A DNA stretch of 64,000 nt from an uncultured Pontibacter sp. (GTDB lineage: Bacteria > Bacteroidota > Bacteroidia > Cytophagales > Hymenobacteraceae). The translations under genes were made by a program, and so were the position numbers. Below, in pieces: positions 1 to 9,305 of the stretch. The DNA lies in assembly GCF_947495565.1 (NCBI RefSeq), contig NZ_CANLZM010000008.1:124001-188000 (forward strand), written 5' to 3'. The notes under the pieces were generated by a model. It was given only the letters and a program-made list of their open reading frames with translations. It ran no database searches and was not told the DNA's origin. The number at the start of each line of letters is the position of its first letter. Position 1 is the first letter of the stretch.

Positions 1-229
1 ACTGTTTATAAACAACTGCAAGTTACAAGGTGTTCAACTTTAAAGCAAAAGATTTGGCTTGATGGCAGGTTTAATCTCTAAAATGTTGAATTGTTGATTG
101 TTCAATATAGGATAATTAAGGACATCCAAGCTAGCCAAAAAGTGGATTTAAAATTTACGTTTCCAGTTGCTACTGTCCTTCCTATTGCGGTTTAAAGTAA
201 TATTTGAAGCAGCAATTCAGCTATCATGC

Positions 230-2686
230 CTACTCCGAATAAAAAATCCGTTTTACCCGGGTACTTACGTTGGTGAGCAACTCGTAAGGTATTGTACCGA
301 TTTGCTGCGCCAGCTCCACCAGCGTAAGCTCTGGCCCAAACATAATGGCGGCATCTCCTGCTTTCACCTCTACGCCTGTCACATCCACCATAGTCATGTC
401 CATGCACACGTTGCCGATGATGGGGCAGCGATGGCCGTTGATGAGCACCTGCCCTACCCCATTGCTGAAGCGGCGGTCGTAGCCGTCGGCGTAACCGATG
501 GCGATGGTAGCGGTGGTTTTATTTACATCGGCGATGCCTTTACGGCTATAGCCTACGGTGTCGCCCTGCTTTATACTTTTAACCTGCGACAAAGTGGTTT
601 TAAGAATGCTAACAGGCCGTAATGCTTCCTGCTCTGCGCCTGTGGCCTCTACACCATAAATTCCGATGCCTAAACGCACCATATCCAGCTGGTGCTCCGG
701 AAAACGAACAATACCTGCCGAGTTCAGGATGTGCTTGATGACTTTATACTTCAGGCGCTCCTCCAGCGTGGCAGCCGCACTCCTGAACCTTTCGACCTGA
801 AGCTGCGAGAAATCGTTGTGCAGCGCCTCGTCTGCACCAGCCAGGTGGCTAAAGGCACTGGCTACCTGCACCTGCGGGTGCTGCTCCAGCAACGCGAACA
901 AAGCCTCAAAATCTTCCGGCACAAAACCGAGACGGTGCATGCCGGTATCTAGTTTCAGGTGAATTTTATACTTTAAGCCGGGCTCCAGCAGCGTTACAAA
1001 AGCCTGCAGCTGCTCCAGTGAGTAAATTTCGGGCTCCAGGTTATACTGCCGCAGCTTTAAAAAACTATCCGGCGACGGGTTCATGACCATAATGGGTAGG
1101 GTGATGCCGTTATCGCGCAAAGCTACGCCCTCGTCGGCATAAGCCACCGCCAGGTAATCCGCACGGTGGAACTGCAGCAAATTAGCCACCTCAAAGCTGC
1201 CGCTACCGTAGGCAAAGGCTTTTACCATCACCATCAGTTTGGTATCCGGGGCCAGTTTGGAGCGGTAATAGTTGAGGTTGTGCACCAGCGCATCCAGGTT
1301 AACTTCCAGCACCGTGCCATGCACCTTCTGCTGAAAGGCCTGCACAATCTTCTCGAACCCGAACACGCGCGCGCCTTTTACCAGAATCAGCTCGTTTCGG
1401 AATGAATCAGGGTTAAATGCTTTCAGAAAATCAGCGGTGGAAGTATAAAAATCAGACTTTGGGAAGAAGCGGCTATACTTGCGGATGGTAGGCCCGATAC
1501 CGATCAGGCGCTGTACCTTGTGCGCCTGCACCAGTTCGGCTACTTTGGCATAAAGCCTCTCTTCTGGCAAGCCCGACTCCAGCACATCCGAAAGTATGAG
1601 CGTGCGCTGCCCGCGCTGCGGCTGGCTGGCCTGCAGGTCCAGGGCAATGGCAAGGCCGGCAAGGTCGTTGTTATAGGTGTCGTCTATCAGGTAGCAGCCG
1701 TTGATGGCCTCTTTCATTTCAAGGCGCATAGCTACGGGGTGCAGCCGGTCCAGCCGGTCCTGGATTTCGGAGAGCGGCAGACGGCGGTGCAAAAGTATGG
1801 CCAGGCAGTGCAGGGCATTTTCTATCGAAGCCTCGTCAGTGAACGGAATAGCCAAGCGCTGCTTCTCCCCCTCAAAGGTATAAACCACGATGGTTTTATG
1901 GCCGGCAGTGGTGCTGCCGTTGATATATAAATCTGTCTCCTTATTTTTTCGGCTCCAGGTAAAACAAGGTATACTTTGCGCCTGCACAGCCTGATGCAGC
2001 AACTCATAATCAGGGCAATAAAATAAAATATCTACCTCTCCAAACAGCTTCAGCTTCTCCTGCACCTTCTGCTCCCGCGAGGTAAATCCCTGGTCATGGG
2101 CGCTTCCTATGTTTGTGAATATACCGAGAGTAGGGCGGATAATGGCCTGCAGTTTCTCCATCTCGCCGGGCTGCGAAATGCCGGCTTCAAAAATAGCCAA
2201 TGTATGGTTTGGCTGTAGTTGCCACACGCTCAGCGGCACCCCAAGCTGAGAATTATAGCTGCGCGGGCTCTTTACTACCAACTCGTCCGGGCTCAGCAGC
2301 TGCGAGAGCCACTCTTTTACAATAGTTTTGCCGTTGCTGCCCGTTATGCCAATTACCGGAATACTGAACTGCGCCCGATGCCACGCCGACAGCTGCTGCA
2401 GCGCCTTCAGGCTGCTTTCTACCTGCAGGATGTTTGCCTCCGGATACAGCTGTTTTAACTCCCCGGCATCGCCTTGCTCCAGCACAAAAGCCCTTACGCC
2501 CTGCGCGTATAGCTGCGGCAGGTACTTATGGCCATCGTTATACTTGCCCCTGATAGCGAAGAACACCGAGCCTGCCGGCTGCGAAACCTTACGGCTGTCG
2601 GTGAGCAGGTGCACGATGGGCAAGGGCTGCGCGAACTGTACTAGCTTGCCTCGGGTTATACTTTGTAGCTGCTGAAACGTGAGCAT
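230..2686 (-). CDS. murF-alr: Bifunctional MurF ligase / alanine racemase
   Basis: An 818-residue fusion of two peptidoglycan enzymes. The N-terminal half (about 1-455) is MurF, which uses ATP to add D-Ala-D-Ala to the UDP-MurNAc tripeptide; its P-loop GITGSNGKT is at 113-121. The C-terminal half (about 457-818) is a PLP-dependent alanine racemase; the motif VMVKAFAYGSG places the PLP lysine at residue 489. The racemase makes the D-Ala that feeds the ligase, so the fusion couples supply and use in the cytoplasm. This arrangement is common in Bacteroidota and is not a cloning or assembly artefact by itself. The ATG at 2686 is the first in frame and gives the complete MurF N-terminal domain. 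No partner genes of the mur cluster are adjacent; a divergent transporter gene starts 260 bp away. Several AAGTATA words lie inside the gene. Confidence 0.96.
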   Translation of the reverse strand: MLTFQQLQSITRGKLVQFAQPLPIVHLLTDSRKVSQPAGSVFFAIRGKYNDGHKYLPQLYAQGVRAFVLEQGDAGELKQLYPEANILQVESSLKALQQLSAWHRAQFSIPVIGITGSNGKTIVKEWLSQLLSPDELVVKSPRSYNSQLGVPLSVWQLQPNHTLAIFEAGISQPGEMEKLQAIIRPTLGIFTNIGSAHDQGFTSREQKVQEKLKLFGEVDILFYCPDYELLHQAVQAQSIPCFTWSRKNKETDLYINGSTTAGHKTIVVYTFEGEKQRLAIPFTDEASIENALHCLAILLHRRLPLSEIQDRLDRLHPVAMRLEMKEAINGCYLIDDTYNNDLAGLAIALDLQASQPQRGQRTLILSDVLESGLPEERLYAKVAELVQAHKVQRLIGIGPTIRKYSRFFPKSDFYTSTADFLKAFNPDSFRNELILVKGARVFGFEKIVQAFQQKVHGTVLEVNLDALVHNLNYYRSKLAPDTKLMVMVKAFAYGSGSFEVANLLQFHRADYLAVAYADEGVALRDNGITLPIMVMNPSPDSFLKLRQYNLEPEIYSLEQLQAFVTLLEPGLKYKIHLKLDTGMHRLGFVPEDFEALFALLEQHPQVQVASAFSHLAGADEALHNDFSQLQVERFRSAAATLEERLKYKVIKHILNSAGIVRFPEHQLDMVRLGIGIYGVEATGAEQEALRPVSILKTTLSQVKSIKQGDTVGYSRKGIADVNKTTATIAIGYADGYDRRFSNGVGQVLINGHRCPIIGNVCMDMTMVDVTGVEVKAGDAAIMFGPELTLVELAQQIGTIPYELLTNVSTRVKRIFYSE

Positions 2687-2946
2687 GGGCTTTATTTATA
2701 CTTCGAGCGTTAAAGTTAGAAAGTTGGTTTGAGTAAAAAAGTTAGAAAGCTAGAAAGTTAAGGCCGGGGGAGTTAAAGCTCCTTGCGTGCAGGGAAAGGT
2801 CGTGGCCTATCTGAATTATACACATTTTGTGATCGTGTAAATCCTGATTCGTACAATATTAACAACTTAATTATGTAGTAACCGGCAATTAGCAATCAAC
2901 AATCAAATTCCTGACCTTTGCGCACTTTTATTCTTTTAGTAAGCTA

Positions 2947-3894
2947 ATGGAAACTACTAATACTAAACCATACTACGCCGCCGGCTTGGCAGCTTTCGTT
3001 ATCTGGGGTTTCATCCCTTTTCCGCTGAAGGCGCTGGCTGCTTACCCAAGCGGGCAAATCCTGTACTTTCGGGTGGCGCTGTCGGTGGGGCTGCTGCTGA
3101 TCATCTCGCTTTTGTTCCGGCGGAGGCAACTGCTCACTACTTTAAGTCAGGTAAAGGTTTCCGGAGCCCGCGAAAAGCGCCTGTTCATACTTTATACTTT
3201 TTTAGGCGGTGTGCTGCTCACCACCAACTGGCTGACCTTTATATACGTGGTCAATCATATCGATATCCAGACCGGTTCTTTCTCGTACCTGCTCTGCCCT
3301 ATACTTACGGCGGTGCTTGGTTTTTTATTATTGAAGGAGGAGTTGCGGCCCAACCAGTGGCTGGCTATCGGCCTGAGCGCCCTGAGTTGCGCATTAATAG
3401 GCAGCGGCGAAATCAGGAGTTTGCTGTTTAGCTTGCTCATTGCGCTGAGTTATGCTTTTTACCTGATTACGCAGCGCATTCTGAAGTCTTTCGATAAGAT
3501 TGTGCTCCTGAAACTGCAGTTGCTCCTGTCGTTCGTTTTTATTGGCCCGTTTTATACTTTCTTTACCGGCGGCAACGCGCAGCTGGACACGCACTTTTTT
3601 GTGCAGGTAGGCTTTTTGAGCGCCGGCTTCACGGTGCTACCGCTGTTCCTGAACCTGTTTGCCCTCAAAGAACTCACCTCTGGCACCATTGGCATTCTGA
3701 TGTACATTAACCCGATTCTTAACTTCATCATGGCCTTTTTATACTTTGGGGAGCAAACTACAGGCACCAAGGTAGCGGCTTACCTCATCATTTTCATTTC
3801 CGTGATTATCTACAACATCAACCTAAAAGGCCGCAAAAAACGTGGCGACGGGCTCGTGATACCCCCTGTGGGAACTACGGCGGTGGTGAAGTAA
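2947..3894 (+). CDS. EamA-family transporter, RarD-like
   Basis: A 315-residue inner-membrane protein with about ten hydrophobic helices in two EamA repeats, of the drug/metabolite transporter superfamily. The start (AGLAAFVIWGFIPFPLKAL near residue 12) and overall length resemble RarD, a family of putative exporters whose substrate is usually unknown. The ATG at 2947 comes just before the first transmembrane segment and is well placed. The C-terminus is a short basic cytoplasmic tail. The gene is divergent from murF-alr. A second, unrelated-looking EamA gene lies at 7551-8429, so the region carries two DMT exporters. The RarD subfamily assignment is by resemblance only. Confidence 0.88.
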   Translation: METTNTKPYYAAGLAAFVIWGFIPFPLKALAAYPSGQILYFRVALSVGLLLIISLLFRRRQLLTTLSQVKVSGAREKRLFILYTFLGGVLLTTNWLTFIYVVNHIDIQTGSFSYLLCPILTAVLGFLLLKEELRPNQWLAIGLSALSCALIGSGEIRSLLFSLLIALSYAFYLITQRILKSFDKIVLLKLQLLLSFVFIGPFYTFFTGGNAQLDTHFFVQVGFLSAGFTVLPLFLNLFALKELTSGTIGILMYINPILNFIMAFLYFGEQTTGTKVAAYLIIFISVIIYNINLKGRKKRGDGLVIPPVGTTAVVK

Positions 3895-3962
3895 GGCTGC
3901 CCTGGCTTTCGCTAGCGCGGGCTTTTTATACTTTCTTAGCCGCTGCTTTTTGCCACCTGAAA

Positions 3963-4260
3963 CAAGCTATACTTCCTAGCTGCTGCTGATCCACGGCTTT
4001 ACAACCTGCTTGTTTCATTTTATACTTTGGCTCCCTCAAGGCCGGGAGGCCTCGTCTTCCCGCATCGCGCTGGGACCTTTTCCTGCCCTCGTGCCTCGGG
4101 CTGCCTCGCTGTCGCTCGTCACCGGAAAAACTCCATAGGCGCTCAACGGAAAGACTGGGAATTATTTCGGTAGCCCTTGCTGGCGGAGCTTCAACAGAAT
4201 CCCCCTCCTTAGACAAGGAGGGGTTAGGGGTGGTTGGACCCGGCGATGCAGAAACGCCCC
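3963..4260 (+). repeat. Long intergenic repeat, copy A
   Basis: Non-coding DNA that matches two other stretches in the window (16990-17371 in the same orientation, 61905-62232 inverted). Shared blocks include CTGCTTGTTTCATTTTATAC, GGGAGGCCTCGTCTTCCCGC, GGCGCTCAACGGAAAG and CTTAGACAAGGAGGGGTTAG. Copy A lacks the GGGGGTAGGGGCCCTC units that copies B and C carry, so the copies differ by block gain or loss. Open frames across it (3926-4345 and 4162-4425, minus) are translations of the repeat. It fills most of the 566-bp gap between the EamA gene and the small lipoprotein gene; the rest of the gap holds only AAGTATA words and a terminator. Confidence 0.75.
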
Positions 4261-4404
4261 TCTCGGGAGGGAACCAGCCGCTATAAAATTTATCATCCAG
4301 CCAAAGCAACAACAGCAACTCCTTTGCCTTAGTAAGCAAAGACAAGAGTGGTTAATCTCATTGCCGCACCTTATCCTGTTCTTAAAAGAAGTACCTTCAA
4401 CAAC

Positions 4405-4441
4405 AAAAAAGCGCCTCCCTAACATTAGCTGGGGAGGCGCT
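4405..4441 (-). terminator. Rho-independent terminator of lipoprotein gene 4461-4766
   Basis: A GC-rich inverted repeat (AGCGCCTCCC and its complement, with one extra G) is followed on the minus strand by a run of six T. It sits 20 bp beyond the stop codon of the minus-strand lipoprotein gene. Confidence 0.8.
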
Positions 4442-4460
4442 TTTCTCTCTTTTCTATACT

Positions 4461-4766
4461 TTAGTTGGTGGTAGTGCCGCGTTGGCGCTGCTCATCCAGT
4501 CGCTCTAGTTCTCGGGCGGCGGAGTCTACGTTAGGTTCCGGGTTGCCGAACTGGTCTGCTTGCTCACCGGTTACGGCTGTGTCGCCGATGGGGGCAGGAC
4601 GCGGCTCGCTAAGGTTTGCGGCTCCTTCGTTTCCTTCTACAACTGCCTCTGCAGTGCCCGTATCACGTTCTTCCTGAAGCGACTCGGCGCTTTCACTACA
4701 GCCAAAGCCTACAACCGTGGCAAATGCCAGCGCCAATCCTGATTTTAATATATGTGATGTTTTCAT
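4461..4766 (-). CDS. Small acidic lipoprotein, function unknown
   Basis: A 101-residue protein with a basic start, a hydrophobic stretch and the lipobox-like VGFGC ending at Cys23, so it is probably exported and lipidated. The mature part is hydrophilic, rich in Glu, Ala, Thr and Asp, with no recognisable fold, and ends in RQRGTTTN. I do not recognise a family. It resembles in style the small lipoproteins at 22248-22769 and 24451-24714, which have the same size of signal peptide and an acidic, Thr-rich body. It precedes nothing in an operon: the DUF5686 gene lies upstream on the same strand with an 86-bp gap, and a terminator follows. Confidence 0.75.
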   Translation of the reverse strand: MKTSHILKSGLALAFATVVGFGCSESAESLQEERDTGTAEAVVEGNEGAANLSEPRPAPIGDTAVTGEQADQFGNPEPNVDSAARELERLDEQRQRGTTTN

Positions 4767-4852
4767 AATTCTCGGTTCATTTGTTCTTCGGATATTTTTA
4801 ACGGCCTCGGTACAAAATAGGTTATAGAGTCGCGCCTATACTACCTGCTGCC

Positions 4853-7444
4853 TTAGAACCCGAAACCCACCATGACACCTGTTCTGGCTTTGTTGCCTTC
4901 CTGAAAAGAGGTTACAAAATCTACGCGCAGCACTTTAAAGATGTGCTCAATGCCTAGTCCCAGCTCCAAATAATGCCGCGACTCCTGCGTATTTAGATAA
5001 TTCAGGCTCACCACCTCCTGCCACTTCAGCTTACGGAAAAGCGGTATCTTATTAAATATAAACCCGTTGAAATGATGCTCGTAATGCGCTTCCAGATAAC
5101 GGTTGTTGGTGCTGTAACGGTAATAGTCTAGTAACTGAAAACCTTCGTAAGTTCCTGCAACCAGCGTGCGGTTGCCGTTAAAATGCTTGTAATCCATTAG
5201 CCGCATCCCTTCTTTACCCCAAAAGGTGGCTCCCAGCACACTATACTTACTGCGGCCCAGCAAGCCAAAGCTTACATCATCGCTGATGCTCAAGCCTGCA
5301 GTGTTATACTTTACATCGCTTCCGAAAGCCTTTATCCCGCCACGGTAACTCAAGGTAAAAGTTGGGTATTTAGAGCCCAGGTTAATTTTATTATCGGGAC
5401 GAGAGATGTAGCGCATACCCGGTTTTATACTTAGTGCGGCAGTTACCGTCAGGGCCTGGTGTGGCGTGAAAGACGCACCTGGCAGTTCGGCATTATCAGG
5501 CACATTGGAAGTAAAGCGGCTGGGTTCATCTTTGCCCCTGTCCCTGAAAGTAAAATCAGCGGTGTTCTGCAGCGGCATGCGGTGCGCGTAGTTTACCGAT
5601 GTATTAAGCCTAAAGCCGTTCCAGAGTTCGCTGCGGTAGCTTATCTGGCCAAAGTCGCGCTGGTAGAGCTTTAGGTAATTGCGCTCGGCAAACAAAGTAT
5701 AAAGCGTGTTTACGAACGGCGAAATCGGGTCCAGGTAATTGATCTGGCTCACGTAGCGACCTCCTTCCACGCTGATGGTGCTGTTCTTGATAGGGTCGTA
5801 CTGGTAGCTGAGCAGCAGTTTCCCGTTTAGCTTTTTATTGCTGAAACCGTAGCGCACAGCGGGCTCTATCTGGTAATAGCGGCGGTCCTCGAAGTTCTTG
5901 CGGTAATTTATGCGCACATCGGCAGCCACACCCTCTACCGTGTTGTACTGCAGTATACTTGGCCCGCCCGTCAGGCTCAGCAGCGGATCGAAGCGGTAAA
6001 ACTTGCGCTCATAAGAGTTGGAATAAGTATAACCGCCCAGCAGGAAGCTCCCAAAAGAAGGTTTATTCCGTACCGCATCCAACGAGTCCTGGTAGGGTCT
6101 GGAGTTTTTAACCACCTCCAGGCTGTCCTTTTTCTGATAATCCACCACCTCCTCCTGCGTAAGCGGCACCGGCCTTACCGATGCCCAATAGGCTGAATCG
6201 CGTTTGTTGGCATCGTTCTCCACCAGCAGCACCTCTTTGCTGAACAAGGCATCGCTTACCACAGGCTGTACCGGCTGCGCTGCCTCCTCGGGTGCTATAA
6301 CTTTATATTTTGGTTTTCTGGCTGGCTTGGCAGCGGCTATCTCTGGTTCAGGACTCGGCTCCGGCTCTACTTCCTCCACCTTTGGCGGACGGGTGTAGGC
6401 GGGCTGCACTTTGTAGTTAGAGTACACGCCCATGGCATAGCCACCGCCCTTAAAGCCCAATCCGGCAGCCTCAAAGGTAAAGCGCTGCGACACCGGCATC
6501 CATACTTCCTCGGCCACCGGCGCGTACACCTGCCTTACCCGTATCCAGTCTACAAACTCAATTCCGGAATCTTTGGTCAGTTTTAAGTCGGTGCTGTGGA
6601 TACGCCAGCTGCCATCTACAATATAAATATTGCCTGCAAAAACCGGGTCGTGCTTACGGCGTGGGATAACTTTGATCTTGTTGATGGTGCGGCCGTTCTC
6701 CTGGAAAGTGCCCAGGTACTCGAAGCGGTAAAACATGAGGGCGTTGTTGGCCAGCGGCGACACAAAACCGCGTTCGCTCAGCCCCACCACCTTTAGCAGC
6801 GGGTCGTAAAAACTAATGCTCATTTCGGAGGCTTGGTTAAAGCTGAAGCCCTTTTTCTGGCCGCTCACCTTGCTCGAGATCATCCGTTCATGAATTTTGT
6901 TGGGCTTCTTAAACGCCAGCTCAGACACCGACTCCGACAGGTACACAATGCCTGTATCTACGTCCACTATCTTTACGCCCAGAATTTTAGAGGGCACTTT
7001 ATCCATGCGGGCAACGCCTTTCATGTATACGCGGGCGCTCCAGGCGTTCACTTCGTCGCGGTGGTACTTGCGCAATTTTATGGCATTGCGCATGATGCCA
7101 TAAGCCGGGTCTTCGTCGGATGCCTTTACCACCACCTCCTTCAGGTTAAGCACCTCCGGCTGCAGCTGCACGTTCAGCTCCTGCGCCGCCTTGCCAACTG
7201 TTACAGTTTGGGTGTGAGCACGGTAACCTACATACTTAAACTCCAGGGTATAGGTGCCGGGGCTAAGCTGCAGTTGGTACAGGCCCTGGTCGTTGGTGGC
7301 GGTGCCGCTGGCGGTTTCTTCTATGTAGATGCTCGCAAAAGGCAGGCCTTTGTTGTTTTCATCGGTTACGCGGCCGCGCAGAATGCCTGCCATGGCCATG
7401 GCAGGCAAGAAAAGCAGCAGCAAAAGCAGGTAGGTATGGCGCAT
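4853..7444 (-). CDS. DUF5686 outer-membrane protein with carboxypeptidase-like regulatory domain
   Basis: An 863-residue exported protein. A signal peptide (about 1-19) is followed by a carboxypeptidase-regulatory-like beta-sandwich (about 20-105; motif GRVTDENNKGLPFASIYIEE), then a DUF5686 region. A Pro/Glu-rich linker lies near 365-400. The C-terminal half has alternating short hydrophobic strands and ends in an aromatic residue (VGFGF), as expected for an outer-membrane beta-barrel. Such proteins are typical of Bacteroidota and look like TonB-dependent receptors without the plug, but their substrate is unknown. The ATG at 7444 gives an intact signal peptide. A possible minus-strand -7 box, TACGTTTG, lies at 7463-7470, but I could not pair it with a -33 element. 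Confidence 0.88.
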   Translation of the reverse strand: MRHTYLLLLLLFLPAMAMAGILRGRVTDENNKGLPFASIYIEETASGTATNDQGLYQLQLSPGTYTLEFKYVGYRAHTQTVTVGKAAQELNVQLQPEVLNLKEVVVKASDEDPAYGIMRNAIKLRKYHRDEVNAWSARVYMKGVARMDKVPSKILGVKIVDVDTGIVYLSESVSELAFKKPNKIHERMISSKVSGQKKGFSFNQASEMSISFYDPLLKVVGLSERGFVSPLANNALMFYRFEYLGTFQENGRTINKIKVIPRRKHDPVFAGNIYIVDGSWRIHSTDLKLTKDSGIEFVDWIRVRQVYAPVAEEVWMPVSQRFTFEAAGLGFKGGGYAMGVYSNYKVQPAYTRPPKVEEVEPEPSPEPEIAAAKPARKPKYKVIAPEEAAQPVQPVVSDALFSKEVLLVENDANKRDSAYWASVRPVPLTQEEVVDYQKKDSLEVVKNSRPYQDSLDAVRNKPSFGSFLLGGYTYSNSYERKFYRFDPLLSLTGGPSILQYNTVEGVAADVRINYRKNFEDRRYYQIEPAVRYGFSNKKLNGKLLLSYQYDPIKNSTISVEGGRYVSQINYLDPISPFVNTLYTLFAERNYLKLYQRDFGQISYRSELWNGFRLNTSVNYAHRMPLQNTADFTFRDRGKDEPSRFTSNVPDNAELPGASFTPHQALTVTAALSIKPGMRYISRPDNKINLGSKYPTFTLSYRGGIKAFGSDVKYNTAGLSISDDVSFGLLGRSKYSVLGATFWGKEGMRLMDYKHFNGNRTLVAGTYEGFQLLDYYRYSTNNRYLEAHYEHHFNGFIFNKIPLFRKLKWQEVVSLNYLNTQESRHYLELGLGIEHIFKVLRVDFVTSFQEGNKARTGVMVGFGF

Positions 7445-7550
7445 GTGCTAAAGGGTTAGTAGCAAACGTATCAGCTAAAAATATACGCAGTAAAGGCCTA
7501 ATCTTCCGCACAAAATCACAAATTTATACTTTGCAAGAGGAGGCGTCTGT

Positions 7551-8429
7551 TTACTTAGAGCCTGTTTCGGTGGCAAGGGTTGCCTTCCTGCTGATTTTAT
7601 TTTTGTACTGTACGTTCAGGATCACCCCTAGCAGCACCAGCGCCATACCTGCATACGTCCAGATATGCAGTAGCTCGCCAAAGAAAATAAACCCGAACAG
7701 CAGCGCGTAAATAATGCCGATATAGGTTAAGTTGGCTACTTTGGAGATTTCCTCGTGCTGATACGAGAGCGTCATGTAATACTGCCCCAACTGCGTGAAC
7801 AGGCCCACCAGCAAAAGCACTCCCCAGTCCCAGCCCTCGGGCTGCACCCAATGAAACAACGTATAAACGCCTACCACCGGCAACGTTACCAGCGGAAAGT
7901 AGAAGATAATGACCAACGGATGCTCCTGCACGTTAAGCCGCCGCACAATGCTATAGGCCAAGCCAGTAAAGACAGCGCTTATCACACCCAGCCACAAGTA
8001 TAAACTGTCTATATTCGTCTCCACACCCTCAATTACCAGCACCCCGGCAAACGACAACAGGAAGAAGACCCACTGCCACAGCCGCACCCGCTCCTTCACC
8101 ATAAAAATACCTATAATGGCCGTAAAGATCGGCGACAGGTACTGCAGCGTGGCCGCCGTGGCCAGCGGAATGTTTTGCAGCACGTTAAAGAAAAGTATAA
8201 GTGCTACCGCCCCGAAGGCTCCGCGCGCGAACAGCCATTTCCGGTTATTGCCCCACACGCTCACGCCCGCCCTCCTCAAAAAAGCTACGCTAATTACCAG
8301 CGAAATCAACGACCTGAAAACGATAATCTCTTCGGCCGGGATATGCGGCACCCACTTCACGCACACCTGCATCAACGAAAAAAAGAACGTTGAGAGCAGC
8401 ATGTATATCACTCCTTTTGATAACTTCAT
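7551..8429 (-). CDS. DMT-superfamily EamA transporter
   Basis: A 292-residue inner-membrane protein with ten predicted helices arranged as two EamA repeats (about 5-135 and 145-280). Features seen are the start MKLSKGVIYMLLSTFFFSLM, the segment LQYLSPIFTAIIGIFMVKE closing the first repeat, and a similar closing segment in the second repeat (LLFGFIFFGELLHIWTYAGM). The family exports metabolites or drugs, but the substrate cannot be read from sequence. The gene stands alone; its nearest neighbour on the same strand ends 106 bp downstream of its stop. The C-terminus is a short basic tail. Confidence 0.9.
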   Translation of the reverse strand: MKLSKGVIYMLLSTFFFSLMQVCVKWVPHIPAEEIIVFRSLISLVISVAFLRRAGVSVWGNNRKWLFARGAFGAVALILFFNVLQNIPLATAATLQYLSPIFTAIIGIFMVKERVRLWQWVFFLLSFAGVLVIEGVETNIDSLYLWLGVISAVFTGLAYSIVRRLNVQEHPLVIIFYFPLVTLPVVGVYTLFHWVQPEGWDWGVLLLVGLFTQLGQYYMTLSYQHEEISKVANLTYIGIIYALLFGFIFFGELLHIWTYAGMALVLLGVILNVQYKNKISRKATLATETGSK

Positions 8430-8546
8430 CTTTGATACTTTTCACAACAAAGGTCTGGGTTTTGGCTGTAGTTTGCTAATAGTTACCTGCTGTTTGTCTG
8501 AATCAGAATTTGCAGGATTAACAGATGCACAGGATTGGAAAAACCT

Positions 8547-8598
8547 GCACGATTCGGACAGATCACGACCTGTTCCTGCAAATAAAACTTTCTAACCT
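8547..8598 (+). repeat. Dispersed short repeat, copy 1
   Basis: A stretch of about 50 bp starting GCACGATTCGGACAGATCAC recurs at 13855-13907 with about 80-85% identity and in the same orientation. Both copies run into a pyrimidine-rich string of CTTTCTAAC units and both lie in intergenic DNA. No coding potential. Confidence 0.6.
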
Positions 8599-8662
8599 TC
8601 TAACTTTTTAACTTTCTAACTTCAAACCCTGTTTATACTTTAGTAGAAGCCCATTTACACAT

Positions 8663-9148
8663 TTGGAACGCGATAAGAAAAAGAAAACCTATACCCCTAA
8701 AGAGGCCTTGCTAAAGGCTGCCTCCTACTGCGCCTACCAGGACCGCACGCAGCAGGAGGTGCGCGACAAACTCTACTCCTATGGCCTGGAGCCCGACGAT
8801 GTGGAGGAGCTGATCGTGCGCCTGAGCCACGAGAAGATGATTGACGAGGAACGTTATGCCCAAAGCTACGTGCGTGGCAAGTATGGCCTGAAGAAATGGG
8901 GCCGCCGCAAAATTATGCAGGGCTTAAAAGGGAAAGGCATTTCTGATTACTGCATTAAACAAGGCCTGAAAGAGATAGACCCGGAAATATACGAGCAAAA
9001 CCTGCTGCAGCTACTGGAGAAGAAAAACGCCACCGAGAAAGAGAAAAACCCCTTTGCCCGCCGCCAAAAGCTAACTTACTTTCTAATGAGCAAAGGCTAT
9101 GAAAACGACCTGATACAGGATGCGCTGAAGGGGCTGGAGGAGCAGTAG
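8663..9148 (+). CDS. recX: Regulatory protein RecX
   Basis: A 161-residue, highly charged, all-helical protein matching RecX, which binds RecA filaments and limits recombinase activity. Three-helix repeats are visible, with family signatures such as YCAYQDRTQQEVRDKL near residue 22, DEERYAQSYVRGK near 59 and a conserved basic stretch WGRRKIMQGLKGKGI. No ATG is available before the conserved N-terminal part, so I chose TTG at 8663; the next in-frame ATG would remove the first repeat. recA is not in the window. The region before the gene is repeat-like (8547-8623). Confidence 0.9.
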   Translation: MERDKKKKTYTPKEALLKAASYCAYQDRTQQEVRDKLYSYGLEPDDVEELIVRLSHEKMIDEERYAQSYVRGKYGLKKWGRRKIMQGLKGKGISDYCIKQGLKEIDPEIYEQNLLQLLEKKNATEKEKNPFARRQKLTYFLMSKGYENDLIQDALKGLEEQ

Positions 9149-9305
9149 AAATGTTTGCCTTGCCGCAGGTTTAACGTTGCTTGTTTGTATATTGGTTTGG
9201 AAGTCTTGAAGTATAAATTCCTTTTCAACACACAGTGCAGAAATGTCAAATAAGCTTCTGTTTATCTGCTGGTTGGTCAGGCAAAGTACAAACCTTAAAA
9301 CAAGC

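Noticed and set aside
571-2670. TATACTTT as a Bacteroidota -7 promoter box
   Set aside because: The -7 consensus TAnnTTTG needs two bases between TA and TTTG; TATACTTTG has one. Most copies are also inside genes and in both orientations.
3926-4425. Two minus-strand open frames in the intergenic region
   Set aside because: They translate the long repeat; one shares the peptide ALREPKYKMKQAG with a frame in repeat copy B, as expected from shared DNA. No signal, domain or codon pattern of a gene.
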